The notes beneath the pieces were generated by a model. It was not told the DNA's origin. It did not search any database and saw nothing but the letters and a program-made list of their open reading frames with translations. The position numbers and the translations under genes were made by a program. Positions 38,887 through 47,736 of a stretch of DNA of 64,000 nucleotides are shown here, piece by piece. The stretch spans positions 44,236-108,235 of the forward strand of contig NZ_AJYK02000052.1 of assembly GCF_000286955.2 (NCBI RefSeq), given 5' to 3'. Source of the stretch: Vibrio rumoiensis 1S-45 (GTDB lineage Bacteria; Pseudomonadota; Gammaproteobacteria; Enterobacterales; Vibrionaceae). Position 1 is the stretch's first letter. Each line of letters begins with the position of its first letter.

Positions 38887-39900
38887 ATGAATCAACGTGT
38901 GTTTTTCTTTGATCTCCTTCGCTGTGTGGCAGCAGTGGCTGTTATCGCCATTCATGTATTGGCTCCATATCGCCATGAACTTGGAGTGATTTCATTCTCT
39001 GATTGGGCGACTGCAGTCAGTGTCAACGGTGTGTCTCGTTGGGCGGTGCCAGTTTTTATTATGATATCAGGCGCTTTGTTACTGACCGATACACGACCAT
39101 TTAATTTTAAATATTATGTTCAACGTCGGTTGGGCAAAGTATTAGTACCTTTTGTGGTGTGGTCACTGTTCTATGTTTACTTATCGGGTTGGACAGCAAC
39201 TGGCTTTGATGTTTCTGTTAGTCAGCAAGTGCTCCGTGACAGCTTGACTCACGAAACTTACTATCATCTAGGCTTCTTCTATTATTTCATTCCTTTGTAT
39301 TTGTTGATCCCATTCTTTCAAATTTTTGTCCGATATGTCGATGACACTACCTTGTTTGCTACTGTGGGATTGTGGTTGCTATGTACGACGATGTTTTTAT
39401 TCAGCATCGATGGTCCTTGGAGTAATCAATACTTCCTTTATAGTGGTTATTTACTGCTAGGGTATGTGTTGTATCAAAAAATACCGTTAACTTCGGCTGC
39501 TGTATCTGCGATTGCTTTACTTGGTATTGTGGCATTAATCGCGACGGTGGGTATGGTGATTTATGGCAGTTTAGAGGCGGGTGAATATACCGTAGGGCGT
39601 TGGCTATCTTATAAAACATTAAATACTGTGTTAGCGGCAAGTATGGTGTTTATGGTGTGTCGTTTTTATGGTGAAAGGTTATCAGGAAAGGCACGTAAAG
39701 TGGTTGGGTTTGTGAGTACTTACAGCTTGGGTATTTATATTTTGCATCCGATATTCTTGTGGCCAATGAAAAACTTTGGTTGGTATCAAGGGCATTCTGC
39801 TTGGGTGATCCCATTGTGGATTGTGTTAAGTGGCGCTGGATCGTTAGGGCTTAGTTGGTTAATTGCGCGTTCCGCTAAAACGCGCTGGTTGCTTCCTTAA
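38887..39900 (+). CDS. Acyltransferase 3 family membrane protein (WecH-like)
   Basis: A 337-residue inner-membrane acyltransferase with about ten helices. Conserved features of the family are the N-terminal FDLLRCVAAVAVIAIHV (with the catalytic-type His), RWAVPVFIMISGALL, RRLGKVLVPFVVWSLFY and the terminal SLGIYILHPIFLWP. The size and motifs are close to E. coli WecH, which O-acetylates enterobacterial common antigen. The acceptor here is unknown. Its stop overlaps that of the convergent DUF2500 gene by 4 bases. Confidence 0.82.
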   Translation: MNQRVFFFDLLRCVAAVAVIAIHVLAPYRHELGVISFSDWATAVSVNGVSRWAVPVFIMISGALLLTDTRPFNFKYYVQRRLGKVLVPFVVWSLFYVYLSGWTATGFDVSVSQQVLRDSLTHETYYHLGFFYYFIPLYLLIPFFQIFVRYVDDTTLFATVGLWLLCTTMFLFSIDGPWSNQYFLYSGYLLLGYVLYQKIPLTSAAVSAIALLGIVALIATVGMVIYGSLEAGEYTVGRWLSYKTLNTVLAASMVFMVCRFYGERLSGKARKVVGFVSTYSLGIYILHPIFLWPMKNFGWYQGHSAWVIPLWIVLSGAGSLGLSWLIARSAKTRWLLP

Positions 39901-40229
39901 TCTCTTTTTAATGCAAAATGAATAAAACGGTTACCTTTATAAGTCAGTGTGCCTTTATCACCAGGATTGAGGGCACTAAAATAATGAATGCCGACTTTGA
40001 ACTCTCGTTTTGGACCCAAAGGTAACTTTTGCACGTATATCCAATATTCCTGATCTTCTTCACCAACGGCTGCGTCGGGGATATCTAGGCTTTGCTTGTC
40101 TAATACTTCGACATTCACTTTTTGTTCAGGAGCATCTTCTCCTAAATTATGCCTCTTATGGAAACCAATATACATCCAAGCCGCTAACGCGATGAGTAAG
40201 AGAATACAAATTAATAAAGTGATGGGCAT
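39897..40229 (-). CDS. DUF2500 single-TM protein (YhhM-like)
   Basis: A 110-residue protein with one N-terminal membrane helix (about 3-22) and a soluble beta-rich domain ending GDKGTLTYKGNRFIHFALKRD, the DUF2500 signature. E. coli YhhM is found next to yhhL-rsmD-ftsYEX, and here DUF1145 (YhhL-like) and rsmD lie 2.2 kb downstream, so the neighbourhood is partly conserved. Function unknown. Confidence 0.8.
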   Translation of the reverse strand: MPITLLICILLLIALAAWMYIGFHKRHNLGEDAPEQKVNVEVLDKQSLDIPDAAVGEEDQEYWIYVQKLPLGPKREFKVGIHYFSALNPGDKGTLTYKGNRFIHFALKRD

Positions 40230-40401
40230 ACTAATGAATCCTAAGTGTTTAATTTAAGTGGTGATATTAACTAAGCTTGGATTAAAAAGCGTGATCTAGT
40301 TGGTTTTTTCTTTGTGAATTGCTAGTTTTCTCTAAGTTATCTTGTTGTAGTTGGGTATATAGTAAACAAATATAGACACCATGAGGTGGTGAGGGGGAAA
40401 A

Positions 40402-40767
40402 GTGTCAGACATTGAAAAAGTGGTTTCCCATACTCGTCGTTTAGAGCGTTTATTAAGGGAGCAATATTACGCTAAAGGGCAAGGCTTACTTGAGCTCACA
40501 GAAAGCTGTGTTAGCCGTTTACCTCATGATGTCGTACAGAAGATCCATTATATTTCTAATATTCGGCAGCAGCTATTAGAGGATGATGATTATCAGCTTG
40601 AAGATAGAGATGCATTTATTCGAGCGTGTTTAGAGTGTGAAAAAGAGCTCACACCAAGAAGTGGTCGGTTTATCTGGGGAGTCGCCATTTTTCTCATGGT
40701 ACTGATGACGGCCGGAGCATTATTGTTTTATACCATTCACTGGGATGAAGTGACGAAATTTTTATAA
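40402..40767 (+). CDS. Tail-anchored membrane protein, unknown
   Basis: A 121-residue protein. The first 90 residues are charged, helical and cytosolic (HTRRLERLLREQYYAKGQGLLELTE; then an acidic DDDYQLEDRDAF loop) and one C-terminal helix (about 91-112) would anchor it in the inner membrane. It begins with GTG at 40402, preceded by GAGGGGG. Residues 10-45 resemble DUF4145-type N-terminal helices, but I do not claim the family. It ends at a bidirectional terminator. Confidence 0.65.
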   Translation: MSDIEKVVSHTRRLERLLREQYYAKGQGLLELTESCVSRLPHDVVQKIHYISNIRQQLLEDDDYQLEDRDAFIRACLECEKELTPRSGRFIWGVAIFLMVLMTAGALLFYTIHWDEVTKFL

Positions 40768-40785
40768 AACTTATCGTTAGAAAAC

Positions 40786-40813
40786 AAAAAAGGACGCCTA
40801 AGCGTCCTTTTTT
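40786..40813. terminator. Bidirectional terminator
   Basis: AAAAAAGGACGC (40786-40797) pairs with GCGTCCTTTTTT (40802-40813) around a CTAA loop. A-tract and T-tract on either side make it work in both directions, for the tail-anchored gene and the leftward microprotein. Confidence 0.92.
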
Positions 40814-40828
40814 GTTTTTGGAATTAGA

Positions 40829-40906
40829 TTAAGAAATCATTGGTAGAGTCATCAAACCAACCATTACTGCAATTAATACCAATCCTTGTCTTTGAGATGT
40901 AGTCAT
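40829..40906 (-). CDS. 25-residue hydrophobic microprotein
   Basis: A very short frame reading MTTSQRQGLVLIAVMVGL and ending MTLPMIS. Residues 8-24 would form one membrane helix. AGAAGGAAG lies 7 bases before the ATG, an excellent ribosome site, and the frame ends 16 bases from a bidirectional terminator, so it has the layout of a real gene. I recognise no family. Upstream on the same strand TATATT could be a -10 box; no clear -35 is seen. Confidence 0.6.
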   Translation of the reverse strand: MTTSQRQGLVLIAVMVGLMTLPMIS

Positions 40907-41772
40907 AAGAAAACTTCCTTCTGGTTGATTGAATATGCAGCTAATATAACAAAAAAAACGCAGTTGATCTAGATCTTTTTAATAGTGGCTTAAAAAAGTA
41001 AGTTTACTGTGATTTTTTTACCTGATATTGACATTTAAATGTCATCAGATCTCTAATGGAATCTTGAGTTTCATTTATGTGGCTTATAGGTTTATTTTTA
41101 AGTTGTTGTTAAGTAATAAGTTAATGGTTATTCGTTTTTATTTTTACTATGTAAGAAAACCTTACTGATGATTTTGTTATGGTTGAGGTTGAGAGCCTTC
41201 TTTACTCGTTTTTAAAACTTTTTCTTTATTCGAATAGTGCCTTTGTGAGAATAGATCTCATCTTTCGTTGAGGGTGGAAGGCATAATTGAACGTTAAATA
41301 TAGCTATCTTGTGATTGCTCGTTATTGATACAGTTATTTCCATTTTAACTTGTTGTTTTTTATTGATATATGTCTATTGATTGCTTTTTGTCCTCTAAAA
41401 CTTATGTTTTTGGTGCTTAGCTTGCTTGAAGGGGAGGTTTGTAAGATTTTTATTGCTTTATATTTAGATGACGAAAGGTTTAAATGTAAATGAAGAGCGG
41501 TTTATTTTTATATCGGTGCAAAATATCGTTGTTTTTAAGGTAAATTGAAGGCGCTAGTAGGGAAAAATCGACAATTTAAAGAATTCTGGTTATAAAACTC
41601 TTTATGGCATTAAGTATAAATATTATGGTATTTGATCGTTTTAGTGGCTTGTAAGCACCACGAGAAATAGCGATGCGTCTTTTGTGTTATAGCAATCTCA
41701 GCAATTATCTGATTAATAAATTACTATCATTGATATTAATACGCCCCCACTCATTTTTATGTTGGACTTTTT
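40907..41772. other. Long AT-rich gene-free region
   Basis: About 866 bp with no credible gene on either strand. It is strikingly T-rich on the plus strand. The one clear structure is a 16-bp perfect palindrome TGACATTTAAATGTCA at 41029-41044, flanked by CTGAT and ATCAG, which looks like a dimeric regulator site and lies about 120 bp upstream of the leftward microprotein. The promoter of yhgN must lie at the right end. I found no tRNA, riboswitch or terminator in it. Confidence 0.6.
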
Positions 41773-42357
41773 ATGGAAATTTTATCAGCAGCAGTAATGC
41801 TGTTTTTGATTATGGATCCTTTGGGTAATTTGCCCGTTGTCTTGTCGATTTTAAAACATTTAGAACCCAAACGACGCCGAATTGTCTTGGTTCGTGAGTT
41901 ATGTTTTGCCCTTATCATCTTGATGCTATTTTTATTTGCAGGGAAATCGATACTGGGTTTTTTACATGTAAAAGCAGAAACGCTTAGCATCTCTGGCGGT
42001 TTGATCTTATTTATTATTGCGATTCGCATGATATTCCCGCAGCCTGGCGGTGTGGTAGGCCTCGCTGCAGGTGAAGAGCCTTTCTTCGTACCAATGGCGA
42101 TGCCTATGATTGCTGGGCCGTCAGTGATTGCGTCTTTATTGCTATTATCGAGCCAATCCCCAGATAAAATGTTGGATTGGTCTTTGGCGGTTTTATTGGC
42201 TTGGGGGGCAACCTTTATCATTTTAATGTTTTATAACTTCTTCCACCGTGTTTTAGGTGAAAAGGGCTTGAAAGCAATTGAGCGATTGATGGGCCTATTG
42301 TTGGTGATGATGTCCACGCAGATGTTCTTAGATGGATTAAAGCAATACTTATCATAG
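41773..42357 (+). CDS. yhgN: MarC family membrane protein YhgN
   Basis: A 194-residue, six-helix inner-membrane protein of the MarC/YhgN (NAAT) family. The signatures FLIMDPLGNLPVVLSIL and the mirror motif in PMAMPMIAGPSVIASLL are present, along with the central PQPGGVVGLAAGEEPFF. Length agrees with E. coli YhgN (197). Transport function has not been firmly shown for the family. Single gene with terminator at 42387. Confidence 0.92.
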   Translation: MEILSAAVMLFLIMDPLGNLPVVLSILKHLEPKRRRIVLVRELCFALIILMLFLFAGKSILGFLHVKAETLSISGGLILFIIAIRMIFPQPGGVVGLAAGEEPFFVPMAMPMIAGPSVIASLLLLSSQSPDKMLDWSLAVLLAWGATFIILMFYNFFHRVLGEKGLKAIERLMGLLLVMMSTQMFLDGLKQYLS

Positions 42358-42386
42358 AGTGAATAGGAAGTAAGATCGTACCGGCA

Positions 42387-42417
42387 AAAAAGGCGTACTT
42401 TGAAAGTACGCCTTTTT
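42387..42417. terminator. Bidirectional terminator after yhgN
   Basis: AAAAAGGCGTACTT (42387-42400) pairs with AAGTACGCCTTTTT (42404-42417), with a TGA loop. It serves yhgN and the convergent DUF1145-rsmD unit. Confidence 0.92.
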
Positions 42418-42440
42418 ATTGGAAGGGGTTCTAGAGCGAG

Positions 42441-42713
42441 TTATTTCAAATATTTGTTTTTAATATCAATTAAGGCAAAAGTGCCAAATAAGAAGATGGA
42501 AAACTTTTCCCATCGAGTGAGTTTCACGTCTTTGCCTAATGCATCGCCCGAGAAAAGCAAACTTTGTAGTGCATGCATAAACAACATGAAAATCGCCATC
42601 ACATTGAGTGCAACATGAGTTAACCCTGGAAATGGCTGAATGAGATTTGCGATAAATACTCCCCAAACCAACAACATAAACAGCTTAGCGACGATATGCA
42701 TGATCTTTTTCAT
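42441..42713 (-). CDS. DUF1145 membrane protein (YhhL-like)
   Basis: A 90-residue protein with two to three hydrophobic segments (about 9-28, 34-52 and 70-84). In E. coli the DUF1145 gene yhhL follows rsmD, as here, with only 5 bp between them. Conserved family residues include the LIQPFPGLTH turn and WEKFSIFLFG. Function unknown. Confidence 0.85.
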   Translation of the reverse strand: MKKIMHIVAKLFMLLVWGVFIANLIQPFPGLTHVALNVMAIFMLFMHALQSLLFSGDALGKDVKLTRWEKFSIFLFGTFALIDIKNKYLK

Positions 42714-42718
42714 AGTGA

Positions 42719-43318
42719 TTACTCTATTTCAGTTTGATAAAGGCGATAACAGACTTGCCCTGCGGTTTTTTCTCGGTGCAGTTGCCAGTGCTCTGGTAAT
42801 GTTGGCAATGTGAGTTCTTTTTCGGTTTCGATGTAAATCAGTGCGTTGGGCGATAACCAATGATTATCTTGCAACAAGGTAATGGTTTCTTCTAATAATC
42901 CTTGTCGAAAAGGTGGATCAATAAAAACCACATCATAAGGTGTGCCTTCTTTTTGTAAGAATTGCAGGGCATTTTGGTTGAATATTTCGATATTGTTGGC
43001 TTTGAGTTGCTGGCTATTTTTCACTAATTGTTGATGAGCGTGCTTATTTAGCTCAATCATAGTGACCAATTCAGCCTGACGTGATGCGGATTCAAAGCCT
43101 AAACCGCCTGAACCGGCAAACAGATCTAAACACCGCGCATGAGGAATATCGGTAGCTAACCAATTAAATAAGGTTTCTTTTACTCTATCAGTGGTTGGGC
43201 GTAAGCCTTCAGCATCGTGAACGGGCAATTTTCGCCCTCGCCATAAGCCACTGATGATGCGAACAAAGCCGCCACTGCCTTTGTTATTTGAAGTGTTTGT
43301 AACTTTACGTCTTTGCAT
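42719..43318 (-). CDS. rsmD: 16S rRNA m2G966 methyltransferase RsmD
   Basis: A 199-residue class I SAM methyltransferase that modifies G966 of 16S rRNA. Motif I is LDLFAGSGGLGFE, the catalytic motif VFIDPPF, and GLRPTTDRVKETLFNWL is the family signature. The ATG at 43318 gives a length equal to E. coli RsmD; the 28 extra upstream codons are not conserved. It is divergent from ftsY across a 263-bp gap, as in many relatives. Confidence 0.95.
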   Translation of the reverse strand: MQRRKVTNTSNNKGSGGFVRIISGLWRGRKLPVHDAEGLRPTTDRVKETLFNWLATDIPHARCLDLFAGSGGLGFESASRQAELVTMIELNKHAHQQLVKNSQQLKANNIEIFNQNALQFLQKEGTPYDVVFIDPPFRQGLLEETITLLQDNHWLSPNALIYIETEKELTLPTLPEHWQLHREKTAGQVCYRLYQTEIE

Positions 43319-43581
43319 AGGGAATAAACCGCAGATAGATTTTTTAGACCACAGATAAAGTGATAGTATACCAACCCAGAATATCAGAGGTGAATATGCC
43401 ATTCTGGGCGTTTGGTATAAAGTGTATCAAGCTTCTGAGTGTGTGTTCAGGATTTTGTCGTTTTTCCCATTGGCTGTGATTTGATATTATGGCCCAACGA
43501 CAGGTCATCTCTACCTTTAAGATCAGAAATAACATTATTAATTTAGTCACTTGAACTCAAAGTGAATGCTAGGATTATTCC

Positions 43582-44847
43582 ATGACAGCTAAAAAGAAAC
43601 GCGGTTTACTCTCTTGGCTTGGTTTTGCTGATGAAGAAGAACAGAAATCATCAGTTGAAAACGGTGCTGATACTCAAGAATCTTCAGAATTAGAAGAACA
43701 AAGCGAACACCTTACCGAGAGTGATGTGGTTGAGTCTGCTGCAGATTCAGAAGCCGAAGAAGCGTTGGAGTCATCCACGACTGCGGAGCTTGATGACAAC
43801 ATTGATCAGCCTGAAAGTGAGGTGATTGACGATCAACCTATTGAAACTGAGCCAGAAGATCAAAGTGATACAATACAAGCTCAAGAATTAGAAAGTGATC
43901 GAGTTCAAGAACAAACCAAACCAACCGAAAGTTTCTTTGCTCGTTTAAAGCGCAGTTTGCAACGTACTAAGCAAAATATTGGTGCTGGCTTCTTTGGTTT
44001 ATTTAAAGATAAGAAGATTGATGACGAGTTATTTGAAGAATTAGAAGAACAATTGCTTATTGCTGACGTTGGCATGAACACGACAGTTAAAATAATTGAT
44101 AGCCTAACCGAAAAAGCCTCTCGTCAAGATCTTAAAGATGGTGAAGCGTTATACGGCTTATTAAAGCAAGAAATGGCGGATTTACTGTCTGAAGTGGAAC
44201 AACCGTTAGAGATTGATACCACTAAAACACCGTACGTTATTTTAATGGTCGGTGTGAATGGTGTGGGTAAAACCACCACGATTGGTAAATTGGCGAAACA
44301 ATTTCAATCGCAAGGTAAATCGGTCATTTTAGCGGCTGGTGATACTTTCCGAGCGGCTGCAGTAGAACAGTTACAAGTTTGGGGACAACGTAATGATGTG
44401 CCTGTTATTGCCCAACATACTGGCGCAGACAGCGCATCGGTTATTTATGATGCGATTGAAGCGGCAAAAGCGCGTGGAGTTGATGTGGTCATCGCTGACA
44501 CGGCTGGTCGTTTACAGAACAAAAGTAACTTAATGGAAGAGTTACGAAAAATTGTGCGTGTGATGAAGAAAATCGATGATTCAGCACCGCACGAAGTCAT
44601 GCTGACGTTAGACGCAGGCACTGGCCAAAATGCGATAAGCCAAGCGAAATTATTTAGCGACGTTGCTCCGGTAACGGGGATCAACTTAACTAAGCTTGAT
44701 GGTACAGCTAAAGGCGGTGTGATTTTTGCTTTAGCCGATCAATTTAAAATCCCAATTCGTTATATTGGCGTGGGTGAAGGCATTGATGATCTGCGCCCAT
44801 TTGAAGCTAATGATTTTATTGAAGCCCTATTTAGTCGAGAAGAATGA
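43582..44847 (+). CDS. ftsY: Signal recognition particle receptor FtsY
   Basis: A 421-residue SRP receptor GTPase. A very acidic N-terminal domain (about 15-115, rich in Glu/Asp/Gln) binds membranes and SecYEG. The NG domain follows, with GVNGVGKTT at 224-232, the DTAGR loop and TKLDGTAKGG near the end. It works with Ffh to deliver ribosome-nascent chains. First gene of the ftsY-ftsE-ftsX operon. Confidence 0.97.
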   Translation: MTAKKKRGLLSWLGFADEEEQKSSVENGADTQESSELEEQSEHLTESDVVESAADSEAEEALESSTTAELDDNIDQPESEVIDDQPIETEPEDQSDTIQAQELESDRVQEQTKPTESFFARLKRSLQRTKQNIGAGFFGLFKDKKIDDELFEELEEQLLIADVGMNTTVKIIDSLTEKASRQDLKDGEALYGLLKQEMADLLSEVEQPLEIDTTKTPYVILMVGVNGVGKTTTIGKLAKQFQSQGKSVILAAGDTFRAAAVEQLQVWGQRNDVPVIAQHTGADSASVIYDAIEAAKARGVDVVIADTAGRLQNKSNLMEELRKIVRVMKKIDDSAPHEVMLTLDAGTGQNAISQAKLFSDVAPVTGINLTKLDGTAKGGVIFALADQFKIPIRYIGVGEGIDDLRPFEANDFIEALFSREE

Positions 44848-44878
44848 TTTCATCAACAAGATGATTGAAGGAACATAG

Positions 44879-45553
44879 ATGATTCAGTTTCAACAAGTGA
44901 GTAAAGTATACCGTGGTGGGCATCAAGCTCTACAAAAGGTGAACTTTCAGTTGCATAAAGGTGAGATGGCTTTCTTAGGTGGTCACTCTGGTGCAGGTAA
45001 AAGTACCTTATTAAAGCTTATTTGTGCGATAGAACGCCCAAGTGATGGAAAAATCTTATTTAACGATCATGATATTAGTCGGATCAAAAGTGGTGATATT
45101 CCTTTCTTGCGTCGTAATATTGGGATCATCTTTCAAGATCATAAATTGCTGATGGACCGTACGGTCTTTGATAACGTTGCTTTACCGATGCGAATTGAAG
45201 GTGCATCGGAAAACGAGATCAAGCGTCGCGTTTCCGCAGCATTAGATAAGATTGGTATGTTAGATAAAGCACCTTGCCTACCTAGACAGTTATCCGGTGG
45301 TGAGCAACAACGGGTTGGTATCGCTAGAGCGGTAGTGAATCGTCCGCGCTTATTATTGGCCGATGAACCTACGGGTAATTTAGATCATGATTTGTCTCAT
45401 CAAGTCTTACGCTTACTTGAAGAATTTAACCGTGCTGGAGTGTCGATCATTCTTGCTACCCACGATTTAGAATTGGTGAATAGCCGCCCTCAATATCGTC
45501 GTTTTGAGTTAAACCAAGGTTTCTTAAGTGAGGTTGAGCGCTATGGTCAATAA
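44879..45553 (+). CDS. ftsE: Cell division ATP-binding protein FtsE
   Basis: A 224-residue ABC ATPase of the FtsEX complex that activates septal amidases through EnvC. Walker A GHSGAGKST is at 35-43, signature LSGGEQQRVGIARA near 138, Walker B LLLADEPTGNLD near 160. The end overlaps ftsX by 11 bp. Confidence 0.97.
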   Translation: MIQFQQVSKVYRGGHQALQKVNFQLHKGEMAFLGGHSGAGKSTLLKLICAIERPSDGKILFNDHDISRIKSGDIPFLRRNIGIIFQDHKLLMDRTVFDNVALPMRIEGASENEIKRRVSAALDKIGMLDKAPCLPRQLSGGEQQRVGIARAVVNRPRLLLADEPTGNLDHDLSHQVLRLLEEFNRAGVSIILATHDLELVNSRPQYRRFELNQGFLSEVERYGQ

Positions 45554-46520
45554 GAAAACCAACGCGGCGAAAAAGCCTAAAGCAAAAGCGTCAGCTCGTC
45601 CAAAGTCTGAAGGGTTTATTCGCTCTCATATTAAACAAGCTAAAATTGCGCTGCATAATTTGCTGCAACGCCCCTTAGGCACCATATTGACATTAGCTGT
45701 TGTGGCTATGTCATTGGCGCTGCCTGCTACTTTCTATACCGCGGGAAAAAACATCGCGACCGCGGCAGAAGATATGAACAGCGCTTCACAAATGAGTGTT
45801 TATTTTAAAGAAGGCACACCAGAAGCACGTTTAATGGTGCTAAAAGATCAATTAGAAAGCTGGCCAGAGGTTCAATCGATTCAATATATTTCATCTCAAC
45901 AAGGCTTGGATGATTTGAGTCAGTTTGCTGGCCTTGAAAAAGCAATGTCGTTATTAAGCGATACAGCTCTGCCACCAGTGCTGATTGTTTTGCCTAAAAG
46001 TGAATTTGAACAAACGGATGCGGCTAAAGCGTTGTCTAAAAAGCTACAAGCTCAAGATGGCGTGACCGATGTTCGTATGGATGAAGATTGGTTTGCTCGA
46101 TTGGATGCGATTAAACACTTAGCGTATATCGTATCGTGTTCATTTGCCGTGTTAATGTTGGTATCGGTTTTCTTAATTGTGGGTAACACGTTGCGTTTCA
46201 ACATACTGGCGCATAAAGAAGAGATTCAAGTAATGAAAATGATTGGCGCAACCGATCGTTTTATTCTTCGTCCTTATTTATACACTGGTTTATGGTTAGG
46301 ATTTTTAGGCGCGTTATTAGCGTGGTTGATGACCATGACCATTACGTTGTTAGTGAGTGGCGCTGTGGACACTTTGGCTAATTTATATGACAGCCATTTT
46401 AGTTTACTGAGCTTAGGCTGGGATGAGAGTGTCATTTTATTGATGGTCGGTTCAACCTTAGGTTGGATTGCCGCTAATTTATCAGCAAGAAAACACCTCA
46501 AAGAAATTGAACCTGTTTAA
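45543..46520 (+). CDS. ftsX: Cell division protein FtsX
   Basis: A 325-residue permease-like protein with four membrane helices and a large periplasmic loop between helices 1 and 2 (about 75-195) that contacts EnvC. The Lys/Ala-rich cytosolic tail (residues 1-30) is typical. The ATG at 45543 has GAGG 9 bases upstream and lies within the ftsE end; the in-frame start five codons earlier is less well placed. Confidence 0.96.
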   Translation: MVNKKTNAAKKPKAKASARPKSEGFIRSHIKQAKIALHNLLQRPLGTILTLAVVAMSLALPATFYTAGKNIATAAEDMNSASQMSVYFKEGTPEARLMVLKDQLESWPEVQSIQYISSQQGLDDLSQFAGLEKAMSLLSDTALPPVLIVLPKSEFEQTDAAKALSKKLQAQDGVTDVRMDEDWFARLDAIKHLAYIVSCSFAVLMLVSVFLIVGNTLRFNILAHKEEIQVMKMIGATDRFILRPYLYTGLWLGFLGALLAWLMTMTITLLVSGAVDTLANLYDSHFSLLSLGWDESVILLMVGSTLGWIAANLSARKHLKEIEPV

Positions 46521-46794
46521 ATTTTAGGCCTCTAATAGCCAGTTGGTTGGTTTTAGAGGCATAAAATGAAGGTTTACCTACTTATTTGGCCTTTAAAATA
46601 GAAAGTGAGTCACAAATCCAACTTGTTGATAGCATTTTAAAAATAGGGGGTCAGCAATCGCTTGCATCCTATTCATTTACTATGAATAATAGTTACCCCC
46701 TTGAAGATGGGCTTGTTTAAGTCCAGAATAGGTGGGTTGAAATACAGTAAAATGTCTTTTTAACATGTTTAACTAAAGACGAATGAGGAATTGA
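46521..46794 (+). promoter_or_regulatory. rpoH upstream region
   Basis: A 274-bp gap. A stem GCCTCTAA/TTAGAGGC (46528-46560) without T-tract follows ftsX. Possible promoter elements include TTGCAT (about 46662) with ATAATA some 18 bases later. No clear sigma-E element (GAACTT-N16-TCTGA) is seen, which differs from E. coli rpoH. Detailed assignment is not possible from sequence alone. Confidence 0.4.
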
Positions 46795-47649
46795 ATGTCA
46801 AACGCATATCCAATGGCTTTAGTCACTGCAGAGAGCTTAGATAGCTACATCCGCACAGCAAACAGCTACCCAATGCTGACTGTTGAAGAAGAACGTGACT
46901 TAGCAGAGCGATTACATTACAACGGTGAAATTGAAGCTGCAAAAGGCTTAATTTTGTCGCATCTACGTTTTGTTGTGCATGTTGCTCGTGGTTATTCTGG
47001 CTACGGTCTGCCTTTAGCGGATCTCATCCAAGAGGGTAACATTGGCTTAATGAAGGCAGTAAAACGCTTCAATCCTGAAGTGGGTGTTCGCCTTGTGTCA
47101 TTTGCCGTTCACTGGATTAAAGCCGAAATTCACGAATACGTGCTACGTAACTGGCGTATTGTGAAGATTGCAACCACCAAAGCGCAACGTAAGTTATTCT
47201 TTAATTTACGCAAATCAAAGAAGCGTTTAGGTTGGTTCAATAATGGTGAAGTCGAAACGGTTGCAAAAGAACTGGGCGTTTCCACCAAAGAAGTTCGTGA
47301 AATGGAATCTCGTTTAGCGGCGCAAGATGCGACGTTTGAAATGCCTTCTGAAGATGATGACTCAGTATCGTCTTACACTGCTCCGGTACTGTATCTTGAA
47401 GATAAGCAATCTGATATTGCTGAAACCATTGAAGCGGATAATTGGGAATCGCACACCAATAATCGTTTAGGTCATGCTTTAGCGACGTTAGATGAGCGCA
47501 GCCAACATATTGTACGCTCTCGTTGGTTAGATGATCAGAAAGCGACACTTCAAGAGTTAGCCGAAACGTATAATATTTCTGCTGAGCGTATTCGTCAGCT
47601 TGAAAAGAATGCGATGAAGAAGTTGAAGCTTGCTGTCGGTGAGTTTTAA
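46795..47649 (+). CDS. rpoH: RNA polymerase heat-shock sigma factor RpoH (sigma32)
   Basis: A 284-residue sigma70-family factor, the same length as E. coli RpoH. Region 2 is [20 protein letters not shown] followed by [27 protein letters not shown]. The RpoH box [17 protein letters not shown], used for turnover control and polymerase binding, is present. Region 4 ([16 protein letters not shown]) recognises the CTTGAA -35 box. It would drive the ibpA promoter at 15727. A perfect stem terminator follows. Confidence 0.98.
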   Translation: MSNAYPMALVTAESLDSYIRTANSYPMLTVEEERDLAERLHYNGEIEAAKGLILSHLRFVVHVARGYSGYGLPLADLIQEGNIGLMKAVKRFNPEVGVRLVSFAVHWIKAEIHEYVLRNWRIVKIATTKAQRKLFFNLRKSKKRLGWFNNGEVETVAKELGVSTKEVREMESRLAAQDATFEMPSEDDDSVSSYTAPVLYLEDKQSDIAETIEADNWESHTNNRLGHALATLDERSQHIVRSRWLDDQKATLQELAETYNISAERIRQLEKNAMKKLKLAVGEF

Positions 47650-47701
47650 TCTTCAGATAATTTGCTACTAAAATACGGCAATAAGATCGATTCAAATTTA
47701 A

Positions 47702-47732
47702 AAGCCAAGATCATTTGATCTTGGCTTTTTTT
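47702..47732 (+). terminator. Terminator after rpoH
   Basis: AAGCCAAGATC (47702-47712) pairs perfectly with GATCTTGGCTT (47717-47727) and is followed by T-tract. Two of the local GATC sites lie within this hairpin. Confidence 0.93.
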
Positions 47733-47736
47733 ATGG

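Noticed and set aside
41465..41560. 17-codon frame (ATGAAGAGCGGT...) in the AT-rich gap
   Set aside because: Very short, weakly placed ribosome site, and the region is rich in chance starts; not supported.
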